Shown: positions 8,316-18,593 of the stretch, piece by piece | Layout: every line of letters starts with the position of its first letter | Numbering within the stretch: position 1 is the stretch's first letter | Source of the DNA: Craspedostauros australis | Lineage: Eukaryota > Bacillariophyta > Bacillariophyceae > Mastogloiales > Achnanthaceae | Direction of reading: 5' to 3' | Length of the DNA stretch: 64,000 nt | NCBI GenBank assembly: GCA_026770025.1 | Contig: JAMXDE010000048.1 | Coordinates: 62,001-126,000 of the forward strand | The notes under the pieces: model-generated | What the model was told of the DNA's origin: nothing | Database searches by the model: none | What the model saw: the letters and a program-made list of their open reading frames with translations, nothing else | Translations under genes and position numbers: made by a program

Positions 8316-11211
8316 TGGTTTGTTCCGGGAACGCTAGCCGAGCGATATGGGGCACATGTAGTGGCCGTACTGCTGTTGGTGCAAGGCAGGCGGTGAGGAT
8401 CTGTTCCGAGGTCGGCCGTTGATGCGCGGCGTTGACCCAGATGCCCCGACTAAGGCCGTCGGTTCCTTCAGTGATGATGGCGGTGCCCGGGATGTGGATG
8501 ACCTGTAGGTGACAGGACAGCTGTAACTCGAGCTGCTTGACCTGTCGCACCAATTTGTGGAGCTCCGGAGAAGTGGAGGTGCCGCCGTCCACGACGCAGT
8601 AGGTACACATGTTGTCGGTGAAGTAAAAGAAGGTTGCTCCGGTGACTTCTGCGGTAGACTCCGGTGATTGCGCCACCTGCTCGAGAGTGCTGAGCAGGGT
8701 CCGCAACTCCTTCCAGTTGGACGACTGGCGGGTGGCGACGAGAGAGGACCATGTCCCCATCCACATGCGAGAAGCCTGTTGTGGGAAGAGGATAGTACCC
8801 CCGGTCCCTGTCCCGCTGCCATCGCCGAAGCTGCTGACCAGGACCCCTGTACGTGTGGCCCGGCCGCTCCGTGCCGTGTCGTTGAGGAGTGCTGCCCGCC
8901 ACCAGCGGAGGTCGTGTTGTACGGCTGGGACGAGTGCCGTGTAGCTGAAGTAAGGCAACTCAGGTTGATCCCAGGCAGTGGGGTGGACGAGATGGTAGAG
9001 CGCGCGGAGGTAGTTGCGGCCGAGATACGAGGGTGTGGCCTCAGCGACGCTTTCAAGCATACCGGCGAGCACCGCGAGGGCGAGTCGGGAGACTCTGACA
9101 GCATGGTCATCGACGTAGTCCATGACTGCTATGATCTTGTCTCTCTTGAGGGTTGGGATCCGTAGCCGCGGGGTTGCGGTAGTGTCGAAGATCAAGCCAG
9201 TGTATTTGACGATCTGACTTGGCGGGGTGAGTTTTCCCGGATGGCAGAGCAACCCGCAGTCGACGGAGAGATCGAGGAAGGCCGTGAGTGCTGCTGCTGT
9301 CTTCTGTCGTGTTGGACCGTGGATGATAAAGTCATCGCAGTGAGCCCACACGAGTGCAGCCGGTAGACCATCGGACCCCATGGAGACTACGCCTTGGCCC
9401 AGAGTATGGTCGTATTCCTTCTCTAGTCGGAACGCAGACCACCACATGTTGGATGTGTGGGACCCTCGGTAGTGCTTGGAGCGCTGGCGCAACTGTCGGA
9501 GGAAGGCGGTACCAAACCGGCATGCGATGGCTGGGGACTGGCTAGACCCCATTGGTAGTCCAGCATATTGGTACATCTCACCGGAGATCGGATGTTGGAT
9601 CCCGAGGAAACGCCGCTCCGATGGCCGGGTTCGAAATTGGTAGAAGTATTTCGACGCATCGACCACCGCAGACCAGCCTCCGTGATACATCTGCTTCAGA
9701 ATATCGCGACTTTTTGGAAAAATTGTCGGATCCGACCCAATGTGCTCATTCGCGTGATTTTCGCGCATGTTGGCGATGATGCGCCATTGGTCGGGCTGCA
9801 TTGGTTTCGGTAAAGCAAAGAGAGGTGCGTTCACCACCACCGGATGATTTGGGTCTTGTGGTTCCACCACACCAAGGCTGAGTAGCTCGTCGACGAAGTC
9901 GGCCGCTACCTGTTGTTGGTCTGGAGTCATGTCGGTGTTGGGATGGTTGCCTGGCGCCGGTTCTCGTAGGAAATTCATGGGGCTTCCTTCGCGTAGGTGA
10001 TCCCAGTGGTGCGAAGGGAACTCCCACCAGAGGACCCGCAGGTGTTTGGGATCCGGATGTGTGGCTGTGTAGTTGGTGCGGTGTATGTCCAAGTCCCGTA
10101 GTCCGCCTTGGAAAAGGGATTCGGCCCGCTTGCCATACGTATTGCATGCGTGTCGTAGGTTGCGGAGTCGTTGCTGGTGCCACGGCTGCCCTGGAGATAG
10201 GTCCGGGGGCGTCCATTGGAAGTCGCGGTCGTCGGATTTCGTCTTCATGCGGGGTGTAGGCTCAGGTCGTTGTCGTTGTCGTCGTCGTCGTCGTGTTCGT
10301 CTGGTTGAGGATAGGTTGTCGTGTTCAGGTTGCTGATGGAGATGGTTGGATAGACCCACCAGCGGGGTGGAAAGGTACTCCAGCAGGTGTTGGGACGGTG
10401 TGTGGAAAAGCACCCGCCATTTCACCTGCCGCAGGACCTCGCCGGGGAGCGAGCTGCCCAGGGCCTTTCCCACTTCGTCTGGAAAGAGGCGTTGTATGCC
10501 GCGGTCCGTTTGAATCAGGGCCAGCCGGTCCAATGGCATGGCGGATGTCGCGCTGTCATGGACCATCTGAGCGTTGCTCTGTGTTGTATAACATCGTCGT
10601 GGAATTCCACAGTGGCGAAGACAATTCGCCATGCTTCGTTCCGATGCGGGTTGGAGGTCTGGCCATGCGATGCCAGATGCCGTCCACGTTGTCGCCGATC
10701 GTACCACCATCGTGTAGGACACTCGTACCACGCCTCCCACGCGTAGGTTGGGAATCGTCTTGACTTGCGTGATGTAGCCAAGGTCTGCCCACCGCTTGCA
10801 TTCGCCCTTGGAGGCAGCCCCGTGAATCCAGGATACCGCTGGTCCCGTCCATATCTCGAGGATGAGGGATGGCCTGGATCCGGATGAGCATCGTCCGATC
10901 CATTTGCGCCATTCCATTTGCTTGATCCCAAACACGACCAGGAAATCGACCGGGTGTTGATTCAACACCCGATGCGATAGCCTCGCCGTGGACCCGAGAT
11001 ACTGGGTAGTCTTGGGATAGGATCGCAAATTGATGGGAAGGCCGTCGTCGTGGGCACAGAAGATGTGCTGGAACGCCGGCCAGGCGGACGAAGTCATATG
11101 CAGACCGAAGTTCAGTGTGCCATATCGCAGGGTAGAGGAGAGCGGTTCTGGCAACCGTTGGCTGGATAATGCAAGAATGTCATCTAAGTTAGAGCTTAGT
11201 TGAGCATCCAT
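7915..11211 (-). CDS. Retroelement Pol: reverse transcriptase and RNase H
   Basis: About 1,098 residues from the ATG at 11211; the frame is open up to 11331. Residues 1-350 form a pre-RT region without a firm family. RT follows: NAPLFALPKP, WSAVVDASKYFYQF (motif A Asp), YAGLPMGSSQSP (motif B) and VWAHCDDFIIHG, where the usual YxDD is HCDD. RNase H of the DIRS/Ngaro type comes next: SSFGDGSGTG, WKELRTL, FYFTDN and a late GTDGLSRG (Asp, Glu, Asp, Asp). The tail ends in FVILVPRVLQRTF, like related elements just before the recombinase. The Gag stop lies at 11340-11342 in a different frame, so Pol is made by reinitiation or frameshift. Confidence 0.9.
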   Translation of the reverse strand: MDAQLSSNLDDILALSSQRLPEPLSSTLRYGTLNFGLHMTSSAWPAFQHIFCAHDDGLPINLRSYPKTTQYLGSTARLSHRVLNQHPVDFLVVFGIKQMEWRKWIGRCSSGSRPSLILEIWTGPAVSWIHGAASKGECKRWADLGYITQVKTIPNLRVGGVVRVSYTMVVRSATTWTASGIAWPDLQPASERSMANCLRHCGIPRRCYTTQSNAQMVHDSATSAMPLDRLALIQTDRGIQRLFPDEVGKALGSSLPGEVLRQVKWRVLFHTPSQHLLEYLSTPLVGLSNHLHQQPEHDNLSSTRRTRRRRRQRQRPEPTPRMKTKSDDRDFQWTPPDLSPGQPWHQQRLRNLRHACNTYGKRAESLFQGGLRDLDIHRTNYTATHPDPKHLRVLWWEFPSHHWDHLREGSPMNFLREPAPGNHPNTDMTPDQQQVAADFVDELLSLGVVEPQDPNHPVVVNAPLFALPKPMQPDQWRIIANMRENHANEHIGSDPTIFPKSRDILKQMYHGGWSAVVDASKYFYQFRTRPSERRFLGIQHPISGEMYQYAGLPMGSSQSPAIACRFGTAFLRQLRQRSKHYRGSHTSNMWWSAFRLEKEYDHTLGQGVVSMGSDGLPAALVWAHCDDFIIHGPTRQKTAAALTAFLDLSVDCGLLCHPGKLTPPSQIVKYTGLIFDTTATPRLRIPTLKRDKIIAVMDYVDDHAVRVSRLALAVLAGMLESVAEATPSYLGRNYLRALYHLVHPTAWDQPELPYFSYTALVPAVQHDLRWWRAALLNDTARSGRATRTGVLVSSFGDGSGTGTGGTILFPQQASRMWMGTWSSLVATRQSSNWKELRTLLSTLEQVAQSPESTAEVTGATFFYFTDNMCTYCVVDGGTSTSPELHKLVRQVKQLELQLSCHLQVIHIPGTAIITEGTDGLSRGIWVNAAHQRPTSEQILTACLAPTAVRPLHVPHIARLAFPEQTIGLQLRAWDTPWDPEQCMDCITLWAPPPELAYQLIYFLLGCWAERPLHTGFVILVPRVLQRTFTRLSRHLIKVGVFTNHDLHITSPSPLNIPNLLLRVSPHTRSLTPPRLDTTPYSWLRRHHQRIAEQLHGLC

Positions 11212-11339
11212 GGGGGCGGTTGAGCTGGTGTCTGGTGGGATGGGAGCTTTGGTATCACCGAGTGTGTCTGTTGTTGTTGGTACGATCGAGCGCGATTTGT
11301 GGACATCAAAGAGAGTGACGGAGCAAACCAAACGCGGGG

Positions 11340-13637
11340 TTAGGCAGCATCGTCATCATCTCCTCCTCCACGCTTCGAAATGGCTTCCTGCAGAATACGC
11401 GTGATCACATCGTGGGCCTTTTCACCTTGGCCCACACTCTTCATCACCTGCTTGGCCTTGGCCATCGCCACCTTCTTCTTAAAGAGGTATCCGAACGGAC
11501 ACCCGCTGTCACGGATCTCATGCACCTTGCTGGTTCCGTTGCAGTGCTTGCACCGTTTCTTGTGCGAGTCTGCGTTAGAGCTGTCGTTCTCTTCATGGTG
11601 TGTGGATGGAGCGCCGCTCAGGGTTGAGATGCGGTGTTGGAATTTTTCCAGAATCTTGATGTTACACCATCCGATGCGGGCGCCCTCACGTACAATGACG
11701 TACGTGCGGAAAAGCATCAGGTTCCGAGAGCTCGCGAAGTTGCGGGCGTCGAAGAGGGCCTTGGAGTAGTACTCCGTGTAGATGCTGGCCGATTCGCTCC
11801 ACCCGTCTTGAGTCTTGAACGCTTCCTGTTGTAGTTTGAGGAGGAGTTCGTGGTAATACGTGAGGAAGAGTTTGACCACCGCGACCCATCCTCCGCCTTG
11901 TTGGTAGATAGCCACTTGTTCGTCGGTGTAGTAGGCATGACGGAGGATGTGACCCACGTTGTTGAGGTATTGGGTCATGATGTCATCGCGGATGCTGTTG
12001 AAATCATCCGCGAGTTCGCTGAGGTCCTCCTCATTCTTGACGCGTGCGAGGGCGTGCCGAGTCTTGGTTCTCCAGTTGGTGTCGGTGGCGATGAGTCCGG
12101 CGGAACGGGCTGTCTGATTGCGGATGTCTCCAAAGGCCGAGGCAAGCTCTTCAATCGATGTTCTTTCGTCGGTGACCTTACCTGGTAAGCTGGTGACGTC
12201 GATGGCTGCCTTGGCTAATTCTGTCTGCACCTCGGTGCTGGCATGAGGAGGGGCCAAGTGTTGGATCATCTTTCTCTCGTTGTCGATGCCTTCCCCGAAG
12301 ATGCTCTTCTTGTCTCCGCGAGACGTGTCCTCTCCAAGGAATCCTTCAACCCCCATGCTGTTGATGTCAGGGGGGGTCGGAGTTGTCGCCGCTGTGGTTG
12401 GCGCATTCGCTGCTCCGGAGAATCCGCGGCTTGCTTGAGGCGGGGCGCGGTGGAGATTCGTGGCCACCTGCGGGTCCAAAGGCGATGATGTACGATTTCG
12501 GTGACGTGCGGTTGTGATGGAAGCACGCAAGTAGTTGTCGGCCTCGACGTGGGTGTTGAAGGAGTGGACGCTGGCGTCCGGATGACCTCCGGCATGTCCG
12601 TAGGCTTCCGCGCGGGAGGTGTAGACTCCTGGTCGAGCGCCTTGGGTGACCACGTACCACGCTGCTGTAGGCGGGGTCGGCTCTGTGGTTGCCTGTTCCC
12701 GACGCTCGCTTTCCAGTCGGAGAAGATGGTTGATTTGCTCCTGCTGGGTGGCGAGCGCCTGGATCAGAGTTTGGTTCGTCTGATCCAGCTTGCGTTGATG
12801 GGTTTCCATCGTCTCACGGTTGAGTGCGGCTTGGTGGCGGACCACATGCATGAGTTCGTCCGCTGCGGAGTGGACGGAGTCCGGGATGGTAGAAGGGTTG
12901 GTCATGCGTGTCGCGGGAGCGGAGATTCCTTGAGGGCGTTCTTGGTTGGTAGTTGGTGGCGCCGGCTTGGGGAGGCGTGCCGGAGGGACGCGGCTTGTCG
13001 GAGGTGGCACATCGAGGTGTTCCCTACGCTGGAGAGATGGCGTCGGCGCATCGTCGATGCCGCGGCGGGCTGCAGGCTTGCGGTCCATGTCGAATCCGAC
13101 CACTCCGGCGCTCCGGGCATCGGAGTCGTTGCGATCGTGAGCTGGTGGGGTGTCACGCGTTGCGACGCGCGCCATGTCCCGAAGGGTGGCGGCGCGGGTC
13201 GCTTCGTAGGCTTCCGGGCTTTGGAAGCTGCCTTCGACGAGATCGCGGCGAGCGATCCCCCTGTTGGTCGTGATGTTGATGCACTGGTATACGCCAGGGA
13301 GACCACGGCGAGCCGGATCAGACCGTAGATGGCTGTGGTTACGACGGCTGCAGGTGTCGACGGGATCACCACAGAGGAGGACGTGCCCCTCCTCGGATTT
13401 GGCGCTGAGCCGGACGAGGCATGTGTCTTGCGTGGCGTGGACGTGACCGATGGTGGTACCCAAGCTCATGCTGGCGGGGAGGGAGTCATCGGCGATGCCT
13501 CCCGAGGCAGAGGAGCGGCTGGCCATGGAGGAGACGGCGGTGAGACCCTCGATGAGATCGTCGGGGCGAGCTCCGGCAGCGGTTTCGGTGCGGGAGGAAG
13601 GCTCGGAGGCGAGGAGATGAGAGAGGTTGAGAGACAT
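11340..13637 (-). CDS. Retroelement Gag-like protein with RNase H1 N-terminal-like domain
   Basis: 765 residues from an ATG at 13637 (MSLNLSHLLAS). The first ~260 residues are low complexity. A coiled-coil-like Gln/Glu-rich stretch (TNQTLIQALATQQEQ) follows, then WYVVTQGARPGVYTSRAEA, ending in SFNTHVEADNYL. That pattern fits the hybrid-binding N-terminal domain of RNase H1 and caulimovirus viroplasmin (aromatic-V-x-G...G-v-Y-x-s...f...A-xx-y). The C-terminal half is helical. A possible zinc knuckle CKHCN...VHEIRDSGC and a basic stretch FKKKVAMAKAKQ lie near the end. Position and composition indicate Gag, and the particle-forming role is inferred from gene order. It is translated first from the element RNA. 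Confidence 0.8.
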   Translation of the reverse strand: MSLNLSHLLASEPSSRTETAAGARPDDLIEGLTAVSSMASRSSASGGIADDSLPASMSLGTTIGHVHATQDTCLVRLSAKSEEGHVLLCGDPVDTCSRRNHSHLRSDPARRGLPGVYQCINITTNRGIARRDLVEGSFQSPEAYEATRAATLRDMARVATRDTPPAHDRNDSDARSAGVVGFDMDRKPAARRGIDDAPTPSLQRREHLDVPPPTSRVPPARLPKPAPPTTNQERPQGISAPATRMTNPSTIPDSVHSAADELMHVVRHQAALNRETMETHQRKLDQTNQTLIQALATQQEQINHLLRLESERREQATTEPTPPTAAWYVVTQGARPGVYTSRAEAYGHAGGHPDASVHSFNTHVEADNYLRASITTARHRNRTSSPLDPQVATNLHRAPPQASRGFSGAANAPTTAATTPTPPDINSMGVEGFLGEDTSRGDKKSIFGEGIDNERKMIQHLAPPHASTEVQTELAKAAIDVTSLPGKVTDERTSIEELASAFGDIRNQTARSAGLIATDTNWRTKTRHALARVKNEEDLSELADDFNSIRDDIMTQYLNNVGHILRHAYYTDEQVAIYQQGGGWVAVVKLFLTYYHELLLKLQQEAFKTQDGWSESASIYTEYYSKALFDARNFASSRNLMLFRTYVIVREGARIGWCNIKILEKFQHRISTLSGAPSTHHEENDSSNADSHKKRCKHCNGTSKVHEIRDSGCPFGYLFKKKVAMAKAKQVMKSVGQGEKAHDVITRILQEAISKRGGGDDDDAA

Positions 13638-13714
13638 GGTGATGGCGAGAAGACGGTGAAGGTGATGTGGAAGAGTGTTGTGTTCGTTTAAAGGCTGCTA
13701 GGTTACCCCTGAGC

Positions 13715-14266
13715 AAGCGTTGAAGGAAGCGTACGTCGAAGCGGAGGTGTGACAATTCTGTTGTCTTTTCCAAATTGTGGGTGATTCGATCGTCGCTGTC
13801 CCATCGCTTCTCTGCTTTGTTGTTTACTTTCTCTTCTTCTCTCTTTCTGTTTTGGGCTCCTCGATCCTTCGCGTTTGGCCTCCTTTGTTTCTCATTTGCT
13901 CGGAGCGGGTCTTGATCCTGCTTCACTATCCGATTCTATCTCTCTTGGCGGGTTTGTAATGCTACTCAAGATAGTGCATTCCGTGTTCTCGAATTTTCGT
14001 TTGTGTTTCGATTTTGTCGCCGCAGTCGTTCATTTTGTGAGCTCCGCATTGCCATCAGATGACCGTTGTCGCACATGGTTCGAAGTGTCATTACTTAAGC
14101 GATCGGCCCATGTGTGGCCGTTATAACCGTTACGACGGGTCTCTGTTGCGGGGTCGCGTGGGTGACTCGCATTTCTGTCGTGTCCCGTCTCCTTCCTGTG
14201 AATGGTGCCCTGGAGTCGTATGGGTCGTCTGCATCAACCAGTCAATTATGTCCAGAAGTGACCCGG
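13715..14266 (-). repeat. Split direct repeat A1 (552 bp), outer copy; 5' end of the element
   Basis: The partner of 5596-6147. It is expected to hold the element promoter and RNA start, because the coding frames begin just inside it (gag ATG at 13637). It ends at acccgg, followed by ttgtcagtgttcc of the host sequence. Confidence 0.92.
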
Positions 14267-15328
14267 TTGTCAGTGTTCCGCTGCTTTTTGGCCAATCACA
14301 ATGCCTCAATTGAACAAGATTCAATATACAGTCTGTTTTGTCGAATCATGAACGACTCGTGTCTGCCAATACCCTCCCTTTTGGCGCCAACCTCGCGAGC
14401 CAAGAAACCAAGAGCGAGGCAACAAGGCGTGCCTGAAGATAGGTACTCCCTCCAGGATCGGTAAGAAATCAAGGCTCCTGTTCTGCATGCCATGCACATG
14501 CCATGAACATTCATAATCATATTATGTATAAGTACCACACACATGTCTGAGAGATCGCACGTGGGCGCGACGCCCTTCATGGTGCCGACCTACAGAAACG
14601 TTCTATTTTCACCACATGGCATCGTATTTCATCCCTTTTACCTTGCCTTGTTATGGACACTGTCCAGATCTGCTCATTCTGCGAGTATCATCGCAATCGT
14701 GAGGGTGTGGATCTCGTTTCGACCACAAGACCAACCCTATTTTGACAAGGCTAATTAATGCCACGGGGTAATTGTGATTGCAAGTCCTTCGCACGGCAGG
14801 TACGAGGCACTCAACGAAGTAAGTATGGCTGCACGCACGACTACTGGGGTTAAGCGCGGAATCCTGGCAAACTTTTGTGACCTGTCTTCGTGATCGCAAT
14901 GTCCGCTTTTTTCTCGCTTCCACAACGCCAATGGGAACTCGGGCACAAACCACACAAGCGCCCAGAACGAAGAGACACGCAACAGCACCACAAGGCACAG
15001 AGTCACCGCCGAAGCCGTTTTCGCTCTTGGCGACCCGGAGCACACAACACAAGACGCCTCTCCTCTCCTTCAATCCATTGAGGCCGCCACAGACCACAGT
15101 GAAGTCTGTCGATACTCACATAGTGGCAGAGTATTAGTCGTATACATCGGAATACAGCACAAGACGCCGCCCATCGTCGTTCGTTGACTCCCACAAGTCC
15201 GAGCTACTTGAGTATTATATTCTACATAATACACAATACACAATACATAATCCGAGCCACGCGGACGCTGCTCGATAAGGCGACCATCATACCATACTCG
15301 TGCTCTTCCAGCCTCCGCAGTGATCATC
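14267..15328. other. Intergenic, promoter side of the surface-protein gene
   Basis: No gene recognised. Close to the next ATG there is an AT-rich island with tattatattctacataata at 15214-15232 followed by acacaatac repeats, like islands seen upstream of several other genes in this window. Confidence 0.4.
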
Positions 15329-17226
15329 ATGGCAAGCATGACGGCCATGGCTGCGAATGCTGCTGCCCACCGCAGAAGCCCAATGGCATCACGATCATCG
15401 TGGGCTCGGTCGTGGCGCGCGCATTCCTTCGTCCTTCCAGCGCTGCTTTCGCTGCTGCTGGTGGCGCAAACCCCGTGCGAAGCGCAGGTCGTTGGCCAGG
15501 ACGTCTGCGCGTGCACGCCCACCATCATCAACATCTTCGCCGACCTTGGTTCCACCTGCGATCAGAGTCTCGTTGGCAGTCACGGCATCAACGCCATGCA
15601 GTGCAGCAGCATGTCCTTCAGAACTGGTTCTCAAGGCGCAGTTCCGGTAAGCAACCCAATCATCCCGTTCCTGTCCTTCTTCCAGTCCTTCTTCCTGCTC
15701 TCCTGTCTGTCTGAATGCCCGCCTTCCTGCTTGCCTTCCTGAGTGCTCGTGCTCATGTTTCCTGCTGGCTACGTCGCAACCGGAAACAGCGTCTCGCTCA
15801 CCCAAGCCTTGCTTTGCCATTCCATTCATGCGCTTATGCTCGCACTCGTCCTTCTCTGGTCTACTCGCATGTACTGCACACCACTCCACTGGGCCGTACT
15901 GGTATTCCTTCCACAATCATTGCATTCTATCCATTCTACCATGCTTATTCGACTCCACGATACTCTATGTATATGTATATGTGTATGTATATGTGTATGT
16001 ATATTCGTGCAGGTTGAGATCACCTCCATCCAGATCCTGGAGTTGGACGCCCAGCAATCAAAGATCAAGGAAGACATCATCATGCGCACGCTGGTCAATG
16101 GACAAGGCGTTGCCTACGAATCCGTTGCTTCAGATTCGCTAATATTGGGCTCCAGCAGAGTTCCGGGCGGCCTGCAGCTCATTGTGCGGGGGATCACGGC
16201 GTCGCAGCAGCAGATACAGAGCATCTCCACCATATCATACGACGTCGACTGTAACAATCTCCCATTCCGAGACAGAAGCATCAATCTCAATTGGGTGCGC
16301 TTGGTAAGCCAACATCACATTCCATGCATGCACACATTCATGGGCACATGCATTTATGTATGATTGGATGACTGAATGACTGATTGGGAAGGAGACCTCT
16401 GAGAATGAATCACTTCACTTCACACGTCTCGATTATGCTCCGCTGTCACCATGCGTGTTGCTCGTGGCTCGCAGCTGCTTGCTCGTGGAGTGTGCGCTGT
16501 ACCATGCTCACATCGATGCCGTCCTCAATACCGTTGTCTTCGCCCACAACATACAACAACAACAATACTGTTTCGATCATGCGCTCTCTCTCACACACTT
16601 CGCTACACTCGTATGATGCATCCAACCTTTTGCAGGAGGAAGGCTCACCGCCGTTGACTGATTCGTGTCCCAAAGCGATTCTGCCACCATCGCCAGCGCC
16701 CACGCGCATTCCCACAATCAGACCAACCTCAAATCCAACGCGCAATCCAACAGCTTCTCCAACATCGCGGCCAACCTCACGGCCCACGTCGATGCCAACG
16801 CTGCTGCCTACATCACGGCCGACATCGGCGCCGACCTCCATCCCAACGTCGAACCCAACTTCCAACCCAACAGCCTCTCCGACAGGTAAGCCGACCTCCA
16901 CCCCAACCGCGACACCCACATCTCGGCCAACCATCAGGCCAACGACAGGCGTGGCAGACGCGACCCTAACCCCGACAGGTAAGCCAACTGTGGCTGCTAC
17001 GTCCAACCCAGCGAGCAATGCAACAATTTCGTCGCCTGACACCTCCACGTCTCCGTCCGCAGTGAACGCATCCCTCGCACCATCAGAAAGCCCATCCATC
17101 GGCACCACCCTCGCAGCACGAGCCAACAACGATTCGCCAGCAACCTCCACTTGGGAGGTTCGTTGGTGGAGGAATGCCTGTGTTTTCCTCACGGCAATTC
17201 CTACGCTCGTACTCTACGCGGCCTAA
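15329..17226 (+). CDS. Secreted/surface protein with PTxxP repeat stalk, three exons
   Basis: Exons 15329-15646, 16013-16303 and 16636-17226 join in phase 0 across two GT-AG introns (366 and 332 nt), giving about 399 residues. Residues ~30-55 form a signal peptide (FVLPALLSLLLVAQTPCEAQ) after a basic leader. A globular region with Cys residues (VCACTPTI, GSTCDQSLV, DVDCNNLP) spans ~56-205. From ~225 to ~310 there is a run of PTxxPTxxP units (PTSRPTSRPTSMPT, PTSAPTSIPTSNPT), a stalk type abundant in diatom secreted proteins and normally O-glycosylated. The end, CVFLTAIPTLVLYAA, is a short hydrophobic tail like a GPI-anchor signal. A role at the cell surface or wall is inferred. The stalk is encoded by imperfect tandem DNA repeats. 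Intron 1 carries a TATG microsatellite. Confidence 0.85.
15968..16007. repeat. TATG/TGTATG microsatellite in intron 1
   Basis: About 40 bp of alternating tatgtatatgtgtatg ending ~6 nt before the 3' splice site of intron 1 of the surface-protein gene. Length changes here could affect the branch point to acceptor distance. Confidence 0.85.
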
Positions 17227-18593
17227 CGGCGCGATGGATGGATAGCTGGATGGATGGGCGAACGGATAAATGAGCGAGCGAGCGATGAGACTAAAACATG
17301 GTAGAGTAGAGTATATCATCACTCCTGCTCCCAGTCATCGCATCAGTTCCTCTGCCGGGGTGTACGCACGTATGGTCACGTCTCTATGCACCAATACTCG
17401 TGCATGATCGTATATGTGTATGTGTATGTACTATTAAATGTGAGTGAAACGATAAGAGATTGAATGGGTGGTCGTATCGAACGGCAAGTTCGCGAATGAG
17501 AACGAGAGTGAGAGCGGGAATGACTCCGTGAGTATGTAAGTATCGCATGACAGGTGCGAGTATGGCATCGGCATGGTGTGAATGTGGACAGGATCCACGT
17601 ACGAATGACAAATGGGTGGGATAACGATGTAGCATGTGAAGATATACTTGCGACAGGCGCAAGCATGGATGGGGCCATGATAATGATGTGGATACGAGCA
17701 TGGATGCGAGTATGGACACAACCATGAGAAATAACATGAGCATCGGCACGAACACGGGCGGGGATGACGCAAACGGTATGGTATTGATGTGGACGTGAAT
17801 GAGCGGTCGATGGAAATGAGTACACCAGAGGGTGGGCGCGCTACGCCGGGGCACTGCAACACAGTATGTTCTGCAATTCTGCCACCGTCGTGGCGAGAAG
17901 ACGTTCACCATCATGGAGAGTGTGCCGGAGATGAGCACACACGCTGCGGGAACGGCGCATCGATGTACTATTGTGACGAACGGAGGAAGCTTCAGCGGCA
18001 CCGTCGAGCGAGGTGATACGAACGCCGTACCCAACCCTATTCGATATTGAGCAGCGCGGGCGTCAGGACCGCGTATTTCGTCTCTCCACAACGAAAGAAA
18101 AAGCAATTGGGCGCGAGATCGCGGCATGCTAATCCAGCTGCACACGAGAATCTGCAAGTTCTTCGCAACTCTGCTGTCCAAACCTTGGTCACAACCATCA
18201 TGGAGCATGAGGGGACTGAACAGCTCTGCGGAGAAGGTGGATGAGGTGGATGAAGCGAGGGAGACTTTCAAACCACTGCCATACATTTTGTAGCGCGTAG
18301 ATTCTAAACTCAATGCGTAGCCTCTCCCGTTCAATTCCGGTCAAGTCGTCGATTTGTCGCAAACCACGACTAAAAAAGTAGATGCCGTGATGTTGCTCTG
18401 CATTCTTTGTGATGTCTTTTGTATCCGGATGGGGATGAGACCACTCGTGGACACACCCATCCAGAATCAATAGTCGCATGCGCTCATAATTTGGCAACAG
18501 ACACACTTCACACGAGGGAGCGTCGGGGCAAAGCCAACAGCAGCACCCGAGCCAGCGCCGTTTTCGGCACCCTCCAACAGCAACAGGGATAGC
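17227..18593. other. Intergenic, about 1.4 kb
   Basis: The longest frame is on the minus strand (17384-18334, 316 codons), but it reads as His/Ser/Thr-rich translation of simple sequence and has no family likeness. I treat the stretch as non-coding. Confidence 0.4.

Larger units (their letters stand above)
5383..14266 (-). mobile_element. Complete tyrosine-recombinase retrotransposon (Ngaro/PAT-like, DIRS order)
   Basis: An 8,884-bp element on the minus strand. Read in its coding direction it is 552-bp repeat, gag, RT-RNase H, tyrosine recombinase, 182-bp repeat, 552-bp repeat, 31-bp spacer, 182-bp repeat. This A1-ORFs-B1A2-B2 arrangement (split direct repeats) defines the PAT and Ngaro groups, which integrate a circular DNA by tyrosine recombinase and make no integrase-type target duplication. 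Removing 5383-14266 leaves an apparently clean join (ataccagg/ttgtcag). In the 552-bp copies I noticed a single base difference, which indicates a recent insertion. All three reading frames are intact, so the copy may be active. No methyltransferase is seen after RNase H, which favours Ngaro-like over DIRS-like. Confidence 0.9.

Noticed and set aside
12501..13328. 275-codon plus-strand frame inside the retroelement
   Set aside because: It is antisense to gag, Arg/Gly/Cys-rich, and without family likeness.
5383..14266. DIRS-type inverted terminal repeats
   Set aside because: The long repeats at both ends are direct, not inverted, and follow the split direct pattern.
17384..18334. 316-codon minus-strand frame
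   Set aside because: It reads as His/Ser/Thr-rich translation of simple sequence, with no motif and no start context.
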